From Burkholderiales bacterium JOSHI_001 (GTDB lineage: Bacteria > Pseudomonadota > Gammaproteobacteria > Burkholderiales > Burkholderiaceae_C), in the NCBI GenBank assembly GCA_000244995.1, contig CM001438.1, forward strand, positions 2,938,090 through 3,002,089: a DNA stretch of 64,000 nucleotides. Reading direction: 5' to 3'. Position 1 is the stretch's first letter. Every line of letters starts with the position of its first letter. A program made the position numbers and the translations under genes. A model generated the notes under the pieces. That model was not told where the DNA came from and did no database searches. It was given only the letters and a program-made list of their open reading frames with translations. Shown here one piece after another: positions 30,930 to 39,042 of this stretch.

Positions 30930-31862
30930 ATGGAATTCGTCGCCCTGGTTCTGCTGGTCATTGCCGCCATCTTTGTGGTGCGCTCGCTGAAGGTGGTGCC
31001 GCAGCAGCATGCCTGGGTGGTGGAACGCCTGGGCAAGTACCACAGCACCCTGGCACCAGGGCTGAACATCCTGGTGCCCTTCGTGGACCGCGTGGCCTAC
31101 AAGCATTCGCTGAAGGAGATTCCGCTGGACGTGCCCAGCCAGGTCTGCATCACCAAGGACAACACGCAATTGCAGGTGGACGGCATCCTGTACTTCCAGA
31201 TCACCGACGCCATGCGCGCCAGCTACGGCAGCAGCAACTACGTGGTGGCCATCACCCAGCTGGCGCAGACCACGCTGCGCAGTGTGATCGGCAAGATGGA
31301 ACTGGACCGCACCTTCGAGGAGCGCGGCATCATCAACTCGTCAGTGGTCGAAGCATTGGACGAAGCGGCGCTCAACTGGGGTGTGAAGGTGCTGCGCTAC
31401 GAGATCAAGGACCTCACCCCGCCGGCCGAGATCCTGCACGCCATGCAGGCGCAGATCACGGCCGAGCGAGAGAAGCGGGCTCTCATTGCCGCCAGCGAAG
31501 GCCGGCGCCAGGAGCAGATCAACATCGCCACCGGGGAGCGCGAAGCCTTCATCGCCCGGTCCGAGGGCGCCAAGCAGGCCGAGATCAACAAGGCGCAGGG
31601 CGAGGCGGCGGCCATCACCGCGGTGGCCGAAGCCACCGCCAGCGCCATCCGCCAGATTGCCGCGGCCATCCAGCAACCCGGCGGCGAACAGGCGGTGCAA
31701 CTGAAGGTGGCCGAAAAGGCGGTGGAGGCCTATGCCGGCCTGGCGCGCACCAACAACACCATGATCGTGCCCGGAAACATGGGCGAGGTGGCCACCCTGA
31801 TAGGCACCGCGATGACACTGATGAAGGCGGGTCCGGCCGGTGCGGGCAAATCGGTCGGCTAG
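30930..31862 (+). CDS. SPFH/stomatin-family membrane protein (QmcA-like)
   Basis: A 310-aa slipin/QmcA-type protein. One N-terminal membrane helix (FVALVLLVIAAIFVVRSL) is followed by the band-7 domain (VPQQHAWVVERLGKYHSTLAPGLNILVPFVDRVAYKHSLKE; RSVIGKMELDRTFEERGIIN; LRYEIKDLTPP), and then a long Ala/Glu/Arg coiled coil (about residues 180-260) that drives oligomerisation. Partner of the preceding nfeD-like gene. A strong hairpin lies 12 bases after the stop. Confidence 0.93.
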   Translation: MEFVALVLLVIAAIFVVRSLKVVPQQHAWVVERLGKYHSTLAPGLNILVPFVDRVAYKHSLKEIPLDVPSQVCITKDNTQLQVDGILYFQITDAMRASYGSSNYVVAITQLAQTTLRSVIGKMELDRTFEERGIINSSVVEALDEAALNWGVKVLRYEIKDLTPPAEILHAMQAQITAEREKRALIAASEGRRQEQINIATGEREAFIARSEGAKQAEINKAQGEAAAITAVAEATASAIRQIAAAIQQPGGEQAVQLKVAEKAVEAYAGLARTNNTMIVPGNMGEVATLIGTAMTLMKAGPAGAGKSVG

Positions 31863-31873
31863 AATCTGAACTT

Positions 31874-31900
31874 CTCGGCCGCTGCACCCCAGCGGCCGAG
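31874..31900 (+). terminator. strong hairpin after the nfeD-SPFH pair
   Basis: An 11-bp perfect stem (CTCGGCCGCTG / CAGCGGCCGAG) with a 5-base loop starts 12 bases after the SPFH stop codon. There is no T run after it, so it probably acts as an mRNA 3' end stabiliser or a Rho-dependent stop rather than an intrinsic terminator. Confidence 0.55.
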
Positions 31901-31939
31901 CCCTCGTCAGGCACTCAAGGCCTGTTCGAGCGCCCCTGC

Positions 31940-32030
31940 GGAGGGGTGGATGAGCGGTTTAAGTCGCACGCCTGGAAAGCGTGTGTGGGTTAACAGCCCA
32001 CCGCGGGTTCGAATCCCGCCCCCTCCGCCA
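31940..32030 (+). tRNA. tRNA-Ser (anticodon GGA)
   Basis: A cloverleaf of 91 bases including the encoded CCA can be drawn. The acceptor stem GGAGGGG (31940-31946) pairs with CCCCTCC (32020-32026). The anticodon stem CACGC/GCGTG encloses the loop CTGGAAA with anticodon GGA at 31974-31976. A long variable arm (TGGG..CCCA) is the class II mark of tRNA-Ser, and the T-arm is GCGGG-TTCGAAT-CCCGC. The discriminator base is G. It is followed by an intrinsic terminator and then by a compositionally different gene block. Confidence 0.96.
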
Positions 32031-32049
32031 GAAGGATTTTTTTGCCGTC

Positions 32050-32075
32050 AAGCCCCCCAGGGGCTTTTCTTTTTT
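32050..32075 (+). terminator. intrinsic terminator of tRNA-Ser
   Basis: A stem AAGCCCC / GGGGCTT with the 3-base loop CCA is followed by a T-rich tract (TTTTCTTTTTT), 20 bases after the tRNA 3' end. Confidence 0.8.
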
Positions 32076-32569
32076 GTGCAATTGAATCAATGCATTAGGC
32101 CTCGTCGCAGCGCCCTTAATTCGTCGCAAGTTAGGAGTCCTCGTTCGGTTGATTGATCTCTTGGGGATGACTTTGGGGCGAGGATTTGGGGCGAGGAAAT
32201 TGCAGCCTGATCTCGTGTAGCCACCCGAGGGTCGGTTCTGGAAGGCGGCGGCATAAAACCCTGCCCGCTTGGACAGGAGACAAACGGCCGTCCCCACCAG
32301 CGTGACCTTCTTGCCGTCGCGGCCGAACACCCCGTTCAGTGAAGTGCCCTTGTCGTCGCAGCAGGCCAGACAGGGCCGCAACGCGCCCAACCGCAGATGG
32401 CCCCCGAAGCCAAGGGCATCGAGATGGGACGGTACTTGACCCGCGTCATCCCACAAGGCCGACAGGCGACGCATGATACCCGTATGGGTATACAGCTTGC
32501 CAACAGGCCAAACGTGTCCGCCAGCGGATCGGCGCGGTGCGCCGCGCCGTCCTGGAACGTCTCTGCACG
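32076..32569 (+). other. gene-free stretch between tRNA-Ser and the haem-protein operon
   Basis: No convincing gene. A minus-strand reading frame (up to 32474) runs back through the tRNA; its end is only the antisense of tRNA-Ser, and the remainder matches no family I recognise. It could be a decayed element at the island edge. The stretch does contain an operator-like inverted repeat at 32476-32491 and a possible -10 box overlapping it. Confidence 0.5.
32476..32491 (+). promoter_or_regulatory. CsoR/CstR-like operator upstream of the octahaem cytochrome operon
   Basis: The sequence ATACCC-GTAT-GGGTAT is a perfect 6+6 inverted repeat with a 4-base centre, 79 bases before the start codon at 32570. 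CsoR-family repressors, including the persulfide sensor CstR, bind repeats of the type ATACCC...GGGTAT. A -10-like TATACA (32489-32494) overlaps the right arm, as expected if a repressor blocks polymerase. No csoR/cstR gene is present in the window; the regulator identity is inferred. Confidence 0.5.
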
Positions 32570-34018
32570 ATGAACCGGTCTCGACGCTGGATCCTCGGGC
32601 TGATCTTCATCGCAGTGCTGATCGTCGCGCCGTTCCTCTGGCTGCGCCCGGGCCCCGCCCCCCGCCACGACCCGGCGTCACGGCTGCCCGTCAAGCTGAC
32701 GCACGTCGACCACCACGACATCGTCAAGGGCCCTTTCAAGAGCGGCCAGGACGTCACCCGCGCCTGCATCGCCTGCCACAAGGACGCCGCGGCTGACATG
32801 ATGAAGACGACCCACTGGACCTGGGAGTCCAAGGCCGTTTCGGTGCCGTGGCGCAAGACCCCGGTGACGATTGGCAAGATCAATCAGATCAACAACTTCT
32901 GCATCGGCACGCAGGGCAACGAGAACAAGTGCATGGCCTGCCACATCGGCTATGGCTGGGAGGCCGGCAAGGCCGCGCAGCAGGCCGATCCGGCCAACGT
33001 GGACTGCCTGGCCTGCCACGCCGACCCGTCGCGCTACGGCAAGGGCCTGTGGGGCAACCCCACTCCCTCTGTCGACCTGCTCGCCGCCGCGCAAAGCGTT
33101 CGCGCAACGACGCGCGAGAACTGCGGCAAGTGCCACTTCGACGGCGGCGGCGGCAACGGCGTCAAGCATGGCGACCTCGACGAGAGCCTGTACTTCCCGC
33201 AGCGCACGCTGGACGTTCACATGGGCGGCAAGCACAAGCTGCAGTGCAGCGACTGCCACGTGACGAAGCGCCACCAGATCCTGGGCCGCATGATCGCGGA
33301 CAACTACACCATCGATCCGGTCGAGCAGGTGACGTGCACCCAATGCCACGAAGGCAAGTTCCACCGCGACGAGCGCATCGGCACGCACCTGCGCTCGCTG
33401 GCCTGCCAGACCTGCCACATCCCGGCGATGGCGCGCGAGGAGCCGACCAAGGTTGCGTGGGACTGGTCCAAGGCCGGCCAGAAGGACCGCGCAGACGACC
33501 ACTACACCTACCTGAAGATCAAGGGCGAGTTCAGCTACCGGTCGAACTTCGCGCCCGCCTACCTCTGGTTCAACGGCAGCAACGACTACCGCTACCTGCT
33601 CGGCGACCCGATCGCCAAGGACGGTACGACCTACATCAACAAGCCGGCCGGATCGATCACCGACCCGAAGGCGCGCATCTTCCCGTTCAAGGTCCATGTC
33701 GCAAAGCAGCCCTACGACACCGTCAAGGGGTATCTGCTGCAGCCCGTCACGGCCGGCAAGAACGGCTACTGGACCCATTTCGACTGGCACCAGGCCTTCA
33801 GGCTCGCCGAGCCGATCACCGGCCTGTCCTACAGCGGCCAGTACGGCTTCACCGAGACCACCATGTACTGGCCGACGACGCACATGGTCCAGTCCGCCGA
33901 CCAGGCCCTGCAGTGCGACGACTGCCATTCCGCCACCGGCAAGCCCGGCCGCATGGACTGGAAGGCCCTGGGCTACCCGGGCGATCCGATCCGCTGGGGC
34001 GGAAGGAAGCTGCCATGA
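32570..34018 (+). CDS. octahaem c-type cytochrome, tetrathionate reductase family (OTR)
   Basis: OTR-type cytochromes are periplasmic eight-haem proteins able to reduce tetrathionate (and, in vitro, nitrite and hydroxylamine). The 482-aa protein has an N-terminal membrane anchor or uncleaved signal (ILGLIFIAVLIVAPFLWL, residues 8-25) and exactly eight CxxCH sites: Cys66, 121, 146, 185, 226, 256, 279 and 449. The GVKHGDLDE segment (residues 197-205) after haem 4 is a hallmark of the family. The start is the ATG at 32570. Its TGA overlaps the ATG of the next gene. Codon use (more CTC and GTC) differs from genes left of the tRNA. The true substrate here is not proven; the neighbouring sulfur permeases favour a sulfur oxyanion. 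Confidence 0.9.
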   Translation: MNRSRRWILGLIFIAVLIVAPFLWLRPGPAPRHDPASRLPVKLTHVDHHDIVKGPFKSGQDVTRACIACHKDAAADMMKTTHWTWESKAVSVPWRKTPVTIGKINQINNFCIGTQGNENKCMACHIGYGWEAGKAAQQADPANVDCLACHADPSRYGKGLWGNPTPSVDLLAAAQSVRATTRENCGKCHFDGGGGNGVKHGDLDESLYFPQRTLDVHMGGKHKLQCSDCHVTKRHQILGRMIADNYTIDPVEQVTCTQCHEGKFHRDERIGTHLRSLACQTCHIPAMAREEPTKVAWDWSKAGQKDRADDHYTYLKIKGEFSYRSNFAPAYLWFNGSNDYRYLLGDPIAKDGTTYINKPAGSITDPKARIFPFKVHVAKQPYDTVKGYLLQPVTAGKNGYWTHFDWHQAFRLAEPITGLSYSGQYGFTETTMYWPTTHMVQSADQALQCDDCHSATGKPGRMDWKALGYPGDPIRWGGRKLP

Positions 34019-36702
34019 GGGTTCTGATGCGCCGCATCGGCCTCGTCCTGCTGGCCGCCGCCGCCGCGCTGCCGGCGGCCCGTGGCGCACCGCCCGAGCC
34101 GCTGAAAAGCCTGCATCCCGACCTTGCCCTCCTCGACGCCGCCGGGGCGAACGTGCTGGCCAGCGGCCAACCGGTATCGACGATGAAGACCTGCGGTGCC
34201 TGCCACGACGCGGCCTACATCGCCGCGCACGCCTTTCACGTGGACCTCGGCCTGCGTGCATTCAAGACCTCGGCCACGTCCTGGAATGCCAGCCCCGGCC
34301 TGTTCGGCCAGTGGGATCCGCTGCGCTACCGCTTCCTGACCCAGGCGGGCGACGAGCGGCTCGACCTGTCCACGCCGCAGTGGCTGATGCTCAACGGCGA
34401 GCGGGTGGTCGGCGGCGGGCCCGCGACCACTTCGCGCAACGGGTCGCCGCTGACCACCTTGAAGCCCGATCCCGCCGACCCGGAAACATCGCTGCTCGAC
34501 GCGGGCGGTAAGCGCAGCCCCTGGGACTGGTCCGCCTCGGGCACGATGGAGGTGAACTGCTTCGTCTGTCACCTCGAGACGCCCAACCTCGGCGCCCGCA
34601 GCACGGTGATCCGGACGGGCCGTTTCGCCGACGCGAGCACCGCAACGCTGCAGGGCCTGGGCGTCGTCGAGCCCGCCGGCAAGGGCTGGGTGTGGAACCG
34701 GGCCGCTTTCACCGCTGCGGGCAAGCTCGACAGCCGCAAGCTGGCGATCCAGGACCCGACCAACGCGAACTGCGCAGCCTGCCACGGCGAGGTGCATCCC
34801 TCCGGCCCGGCGCCGCTGCAGGTCGATGCCTGCAAGCTTGACTTCCCGCAGACGGCAACCACCGGCCAGGTCGTGGCGCCGCAGCGCATCAATGCCTCCG
34901 GCCTCAACCTCGCGGACAAGCGCAGCCTGAACCGGTCGTGGGACGTGCACGCCGAGCGCCAGTTGCAGTGCACCGACTGCCACCACGCGCTGAACAACCC
35001 TGCGCACAGCGGCGGCATGAAGGGCCGCCGCCCCGCGCACCTGCGCTACGACCCGCGCTCACTCGACCTGAAGGACTACCTGCAACGGCCCGACCACGAC
35101 TTCGCACGGGGCCAGAGCGCGCAGGTGCGGGTCGCGCCCGAACTCAAGGGCACCATGCGTCGCTGCGAGAACTGCCACGACGCGTCGGTCAGCCACGCCG
35201 GCTGGCTGCCCTACGTCGACACGCACATGGCCAAGCTGGCCTGCGAGAGCTGCCACATCCCGCACCTGTACGCGCCGGCGATCCAGTCCTACGACTGGAC
35301 CGTGCTCGCCGCCGACGGCCAGCCGGCACGCGGCTGCCGCGGCGTTGACGGCACGCCGGGTGACGTGCGCTCGCTCATCACCGGCTTCGATCCGGTGCTG
35401 CTCCAGCGCACCAACATCGACCAGGCGACGCTGCTCGCACCCTACAACCTGATCACCAGCTTCTACTGGACCTACGAGGACGCGAAGGGCCACCGCCGCC
35501 CGGTTCGCCTGGCCGATCTGCAGGTGGCGTTTCTCGAAGGCGGGCGCCATGCCGGCGGCATCGTCGAGGCCTTCGATGCCAACCACGACGGCGTCGTCGG
35601 CGCCGCCGAACTGCGCATCGACACGCCCTTGAAGGAAGCCGCGGTGAAGGCGCGGCTCGAGAAACTGGGGCTGCGCCAGGTGCGCATGGAAGGCCAGGTG
35701 CAGCCCTTCAGCATCAACCACAACGTCACCCGCGGCGCGCATGCGCTGAACCGGTGCGACGCCTGCCATTCGGCGGGCTCGCGCCTGACGCAGGCGATGC
35801 AACTCGCGGCCTTCGCGCCCGTGCTGCCGGCCTTCGACGCGAACAACAACGTCTCGGGCAGTGGCCGCGTGACGCGCCGCGACGACGGTGCGCTGTACTA
35901 CGAGCCGGCGCCGGCCAAGGACGCGGTCTACGTGTTCGGCGCCACGCGGATCGGCTGGGTCGACGCGATCGGTGCGCTTGCCGTCGTCGGCACGCTGCTC
36001 GGCGTGCTCGGCCACGGCACGCTGCGTTTTCTCGCCTGGCGCAAGCGGCCGCACACCCCGGCGCCAACGAAGCGCGTGCACCTGTACGACGCCTACCGGC
36101 GGCTGTGGCACTGGCTGCAGGCGATATCGATCGTCGCGCTGCTGGCCACCGGCCTGATCATCCACCGGCCCGACGTGTTCTCGGCCTTCCCCTTCGGCGC
36201 GGTCGTCACGCTGCACAACGTGCTCGCGGCGGTGCTGACCGTCAATGCCGCGCTGTCGCTGTTCTACCACCTGGCCACCGAGCGCATGCGCGAGTACATG
36301 CCGCGGCCCTACGGATTCATCGACGACGCCATCCGCCAGGCGAAGTACTACCAGTCCGGCATCTTCAAGGGTGAAGCCCATCCCTTCGACAAGCGGCCCG
36401 ACGACCGCATGAACCCGATCCAGAAGGCGACCTACTTCGGCGTGCTCAACGTGCTTCTGCCGCTGCAGATCGCCACCGGCGCGCTGATGTGGGGTGCGCA
36501 GCACTGGCCGCAGGCCGCCGCCGCGGTGGGTGGCCTGCCGCTGCTGGCGCCCATGCACACCCTGCTGGCCTGGTTTTTCGCCAGCTTCATCCTCGGCCAC
36601 ATCTACATGGCCACCACCGGTGCCACGCCGCTGGAGGCGCTGCGTGGCATGGTCACGGGCGACGAAGAGGTCGAGGTCCACGAGGCCTTCGGCAGCCACT
36701 GA
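34015..36702 (+). CDS. heptahaem cytochrome c fused to a membrane cytochrome b, with an internal EF-hand
   Basis: An 895-aa fusion. Residues 1-25 are a signal peptide (RRIGLVLLAAAAALPAARGA). A periplasmic part carries seven CxxCH haem sites at Cys60, 182, 253, 319, 384, 410 and 581. A canonical EF-hand loop (Asp521-x-Asn523-x-Asp525-Gly-x-Val-x-x-x-Glu532) sits between haems 6 and 7. From about 645 to 870 there are five membrane helices with histidines (699, 734, 752, 848, 862) as in cytochrome b561/NiFe-hydrogenase cytochrome b subunits. It would pass electrons between the quinone pool and the periplasmic haem chain, and so to or from the octahaem protein just upstream, with which it overlaps (ATGA). 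The start codon at 34015 is fixed by that overlap. Confidence 0.85.
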   Translation: MRVLMRRIGLVLLAAAAALPAARGAPPEPLKSLHPDLALLDAAGANVLASGQPVSTMKTCGACHDAAYIAAHAFHVDLGLRAFKTSATSWNASPGLFGQWDPLRYRFLTQAGDERLDLSTPQWLMLNGERVVGGGPATTSRNGSPLTTLKPDPADPETSLLDAGGKRSPWDWSASGTMEVNCFVCHLETPNLGARSTVIRTGRFADASTATLQGLGVVEPAGKGWVWNRAAFTAAGKLDSRKLAIQDPTNANCAACHGEVHPSGPAPLQVDACKLDFPQTATTGQVVAPQRINASGLNLADKRSLNRSWDVHAERQLQCTDCHHALNNPAHSGGMKGRRPAHLRYDPRSLDLKDYLQRPDHDFARGQSAQVRVAPELKGTMRRCENCHDASVSHAGWLPYVDTHMAKLACESCHIPHLYAPAIQSYDWTVLAADGQPARGCRGVDGTPGDVRSLITGFDPVLLQRTNIDQATLLAPYNLITSFYWTYEDAKGHRRPVRLADLQVAFLEGGRHAGGIVEAFDANHDGVVGAAELRIDTPLKEAAVKARLEKLGLRQVRMEGQVQPFSINHNVTRGAHALNRCDACHSAGSRLTQAMQLAAFAPVLPAFDANNNVSGSGRVTRRDDGALYYEPAPAKDAVYVFGATRIGWVDAIGALAVVGTLLGVLGHGTLRFLAWRKRPHTPAPTKRVHLYDAYRRLWHWLQAISIVALLATGLIIHRPDVFSAFPFGAVVTLHNVLAAVLTVNAALSLFYHLATERMREYMPRPYGFIDDAIRQAKYYQSGIFKGEAHPFDKRPDDRMNPIQKATYFGVLNVLLPLQIATGALMWGAQHWPQAAAAVGGLPLLAPMHTLLAWFFASFILGHIYMATTGATPLEALRGMVTGDEEVEVHEAFGSH

Positions 36703-36719
36703 GGACAAGGAGCATCGAC

Positions 36720-37259
36720 ATGGCGGGTAAACAATCATTCTTCAGGCGGCCCGAGAAGGCCTATTGGCACCCCTACCTGGCCGGCGCCATCCTCGGCGTG
36801 GTGCTGTTCCTTGCCTTCGCGCTGACCGGCAACGGGCTCGGCTCGTCGGGCGCGACGAGCCGCATCGACGCGGCCCTGGTGGACATCGTCGCGCCGGCCC
36901 ACGTGGACCGCACGCCCTACCTGCTGAAGATGGCCGGTGGCGACCGCAACCCGCTGGACGACTGGATCGTGCCGGTGTTCATCGGCGCCCTGCTTGGCGG
37001 CTTCGCCTCCGGCTGGTTCAACGGCCGGCTCAGGTTCCAGACGACGAAGGGGCCGCAGGTCTCGGACCGCACACGCTGGGCGCTCGCCTTTCTCGGCGGG
37101 GTGATCTTCCTCTATGGCGCGCGCATGGCGCGTGGCTGCACTTCCGGGCAGGCCCTGTCCGGCGGCGCAACGTTGGCCGCCGGCTCGTGGGTGATCATGC
37201 TGTCGATCTTCGGCAGCGCCTACCTGCTGGCCTACTTCGTGCGCAAGCTGTGGCTGTGA
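36720..37259 (+). CDS. YeeE/YedE-family permease, first half (TsuA/PmpA-like)
   Basis: A 179-aa membrane protein of the YeeE/YedE (DUF395) family, whose founding transporter TsuA imports thiosulfate by passing it between cysteines. It holds half of the usual transporter: helices at about 18-38, 82-100, 120-135 and 150-172, and the family motif GARMARGCTSGQALSGGA with its conserved Cys140. Two-gene versions (PmpA/PmpB type) with one half each are known. A clear AAGGAG ribosome binding site precedes the ATG at 36720. It lies 17 bases after the cytochrome fusion and 22 before the second half. Confidence 0.87.
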   Translation: MAGKQSFFRRPEKAYWHPYLAGAILGVVLFLAFALTGNGLGSSGATSRIDAALVDIVAPAHVDRTPYLLKMAGGDRNPLDDWIVPVFIGALLGGFASGWFNGRLRFQTTKGPQVSDRTRWALAFLGGVIFLYGARMARGCTSGQALSGGATLAAGSWVIMLSIFGSAYLLAYFVRKLWL

Positions 37260-37281
37260 AACTGCCACGCAGGAGCCGCCC

Positions 37282-38583
37282 ATGAACCTCCCGCTCGATG
37301 CCCTCACCGCGGTCAGTGCCGCGAACCCGTGGTCCTACCTGGTCTTCGGCGGCATCGGCTTCGCCTTCGGCTTCTCGCTCGAATCGGCCGGCTTCGGCGA
37401 CTCGCGCAAGCTGGCGGCGCAGTTCTACTTCCGCGAACTCACCGTCTTCAAGGTCATGTTCACCGCGATCCTGGTGGCGATGACCTTGCTGTTCGGCGCC
37501 GTCGGCCTGGGGCTGGTCGATTTCGGCCATGTCTGGGTCAACCCGACCTACCTCGGTTCCGGCGTGCTCGGCGGGCTGATCATGGGCGTGGGCTTCATCG
37601 TCGGTGGCTTCTGCCCGACCACCTCGCTCGCGTCCGCGTCGACCGGCAAGATCGACGGCATGATGTTCATGGCCGGCGGTTTCGTCGGTGCGTTCCTGTT
37701 CGGCGAGACCGAGTCGCTTTTCGACCATTGGTACAACAACGCTGGATACCACGGCCGGCTCACGCTGGACCAGGTGTTCGGCATTCCGGCGCACATCCTG
37801 GTGCCAGTCATCGTGGTGGCCGCATTGCCGCTGTTCTGGGTCGCCGAACAGATCGAGCGGCTTGTCGGCCGGCGCGACATGGGCCGCGAGCCCCGGTGGC
37901 GCGGCGTTGGCGCGGCTGTGCTGGCGCTCGTGGCGCTCGGCGTGCTCGCCATCGGCAGCCCGTCGCTCGACACGCGCTACGCGAAGTTGAGCTTCAAGCG
38001 CAGCGAGGCCGTGCAGCAGCCCGACGGCAAGACAGCGTCGGTCCAGCGCGTCTACAACGCCGACGAGATGCTGGCCAAGCGCCTGGCGTTCGTCTCGCCG
38101 GCGGAGGCCTTCAAGGCCCGCTACCAGCAGGCGATCAAGCCGGTCTACCTGGATGTGCGCGCCGAGTCCGACTTCAACCTCTACCACCTGGCCGACGCGG
38201 TGCACGTGCCGCTGGCGCGGCTGGAGAAGATGGTGCCGGACCTGCTGAGCGAGCCGCCGTCCAACACGGTTTTCATCACGATCGGCAATGACGAGGAACT
38301 TGCGACGCGGGCGTGGAAGCAATTGGTCGCCTCCGGCGTGCAGAACGTCTACATCCTCGAGGGTGGCGTCAACGGCTGGATCGCCGCGTTCGGCGCGGGC
38401 GATCCGGCGCTGAGGCCGCTGCCCGGCGCCGGGCCCGAGCAACTGCGCTATGCCTTCTCGGCGGCCCTCGGCGACCGCTACAAGTCCTGTGCCCCCGATC
38501 CGACGCACCACGAGAAGCCCGCCTTCGAGCCGCGCATCGTGCTGCAACTGCGACGCGACAAGTCCGGCGGCGGCTGCGGCTGA
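37282..38583 (+). CDS. YeeE/YedE permease half fused to a Cys-less rhodanese domain with a SoxY-like GGGCG tail
   Basis: A 433-aa fusion. Residues 15-228 form about six membrane helices of the YeeE/YedE family, with the conserved cysteine in VGGFCPTTSLASAS (Cys111). The Arg-rich loop at 192-207 before the last helix suggests, by the positive-inside rule, that the following soluble part is periplasmic. Residues 275-372 are a rhodanese fold (YLDVRAESDFNLYHLADAVHVP; YILEGGVNGW), but the active-site loop reads ITIGNDEELA, without the catalytic cysteine. The protein then ends Gly-Gly-Gly-Cys432-Gly, like the swinging-arm tail of the thiosulfate carrier SoxY. An AGGAG site precedes the ATG. Last gene of the operon. 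Confidence 0.87.
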   Translation: MNLPLDALTAVSAANPWSYLVFGGIGFAFGFSLESAGFGDSRKLAAQFYFRELTVFKVMFTAILVAMTLLFGAVGLGLVDFGHVWVNPTYLGSGVLGGLIMGVGFIVGGFCPTTSLASASTGKIDGMMFMAGGFVGAFLFGETESLFDHWYNNAGYHGRLTLDQVFGIPAHILVPVIVVAALPLFWVAEQIERLVGRRDMGREPRWRGVGAAVLALVALGVLAIGSPSLDTRYAKLSFKRSEAVQQPDGKTASVQRVYNADEMLAKRLAFVSPAEAFKARYQQAIKPVYLDVRAESDFNLYHLADAVHVPLARLEKMVPDLLSEPPSNTVFITIGNDEELATRAWKQLVASGVQNVYILEGGVNGWIAAFGAGDPALRPLPGAGPEQLRYAFSAALGDRYKSCAPDPTHHEKPAFEPRIVLQLRRDKSGGGCG

Positions 38584-39042
38584 GCGGGCTCGCGATCGAC
38601 GATTCGCAACCTTCGGTCGGTCGCATGGCGAGATTGCAGGGCGGGAAGACCGCGGCGGAACGGCCGTTGGACAACGTAGGCAATGGATCTTGCTGCGGCC
38701 GTTGGTGACGCAGTCGCACAACCCGCCTCGGGAGGGGGCACGGGATCGTTGGCAGGCAGCCCCAGCGGGCGCCGGACGGCGCCGCTGTCCACCGATTTGG
38801 GTGGCCTTGCATTGGCCCGATCGGCCTTCGCGGGTGGCGGCTTTGCGGCGACATGAGCAGGTGGCCGACAGTCCCTGACGACTCGCGGCCTGGCCACCAG
38901 GTCAGCGATCCCGAAGGCCTGAAGCCGTCATCAACAACAAGGATGCTCCATGGCCGCCACTCGACATTGTCAGTCCCGGCCGGTTGGAGTCATTCGCGGC
39001 CGTCAGCTTCCCAGTGGTTCAACACCGGCGCGGCGGCACCAC
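38584..39042 (+). other. gene-poor stretch after the sulfur/haem operon
   Basis: About 460 bases with only frames that read as shadows (Arg- and Pro-rich, no start context). No terminator with a clear T run, no tRNA and no inverted repeat of insertion-sequence type was found. It may be a decayed island edge. Confidence 0.4.

Noticed and set aside
31959-32474. 171-aa minus-strand open frame across tRNA-Ser
   Set aside because: Its end (GRDSNPRWAVN...) is only the antisense of the tRNA, a well-known false gene type; the rest matches no family I recognise.
32848-34014. Upstream extension of the heptahaem cytochrome frame to 32848
   Set aside because: This part is an Arg/Gly-rich out-of-frame reading of the octahaem gene. 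The real start at 34015 has a signal peptide and the ATGA overlap.
38584-38710. Short C-terminal-like frame ending GNGSCCGRW after the permease
   Set aside because: No start, no match to a family I know; probably chance.
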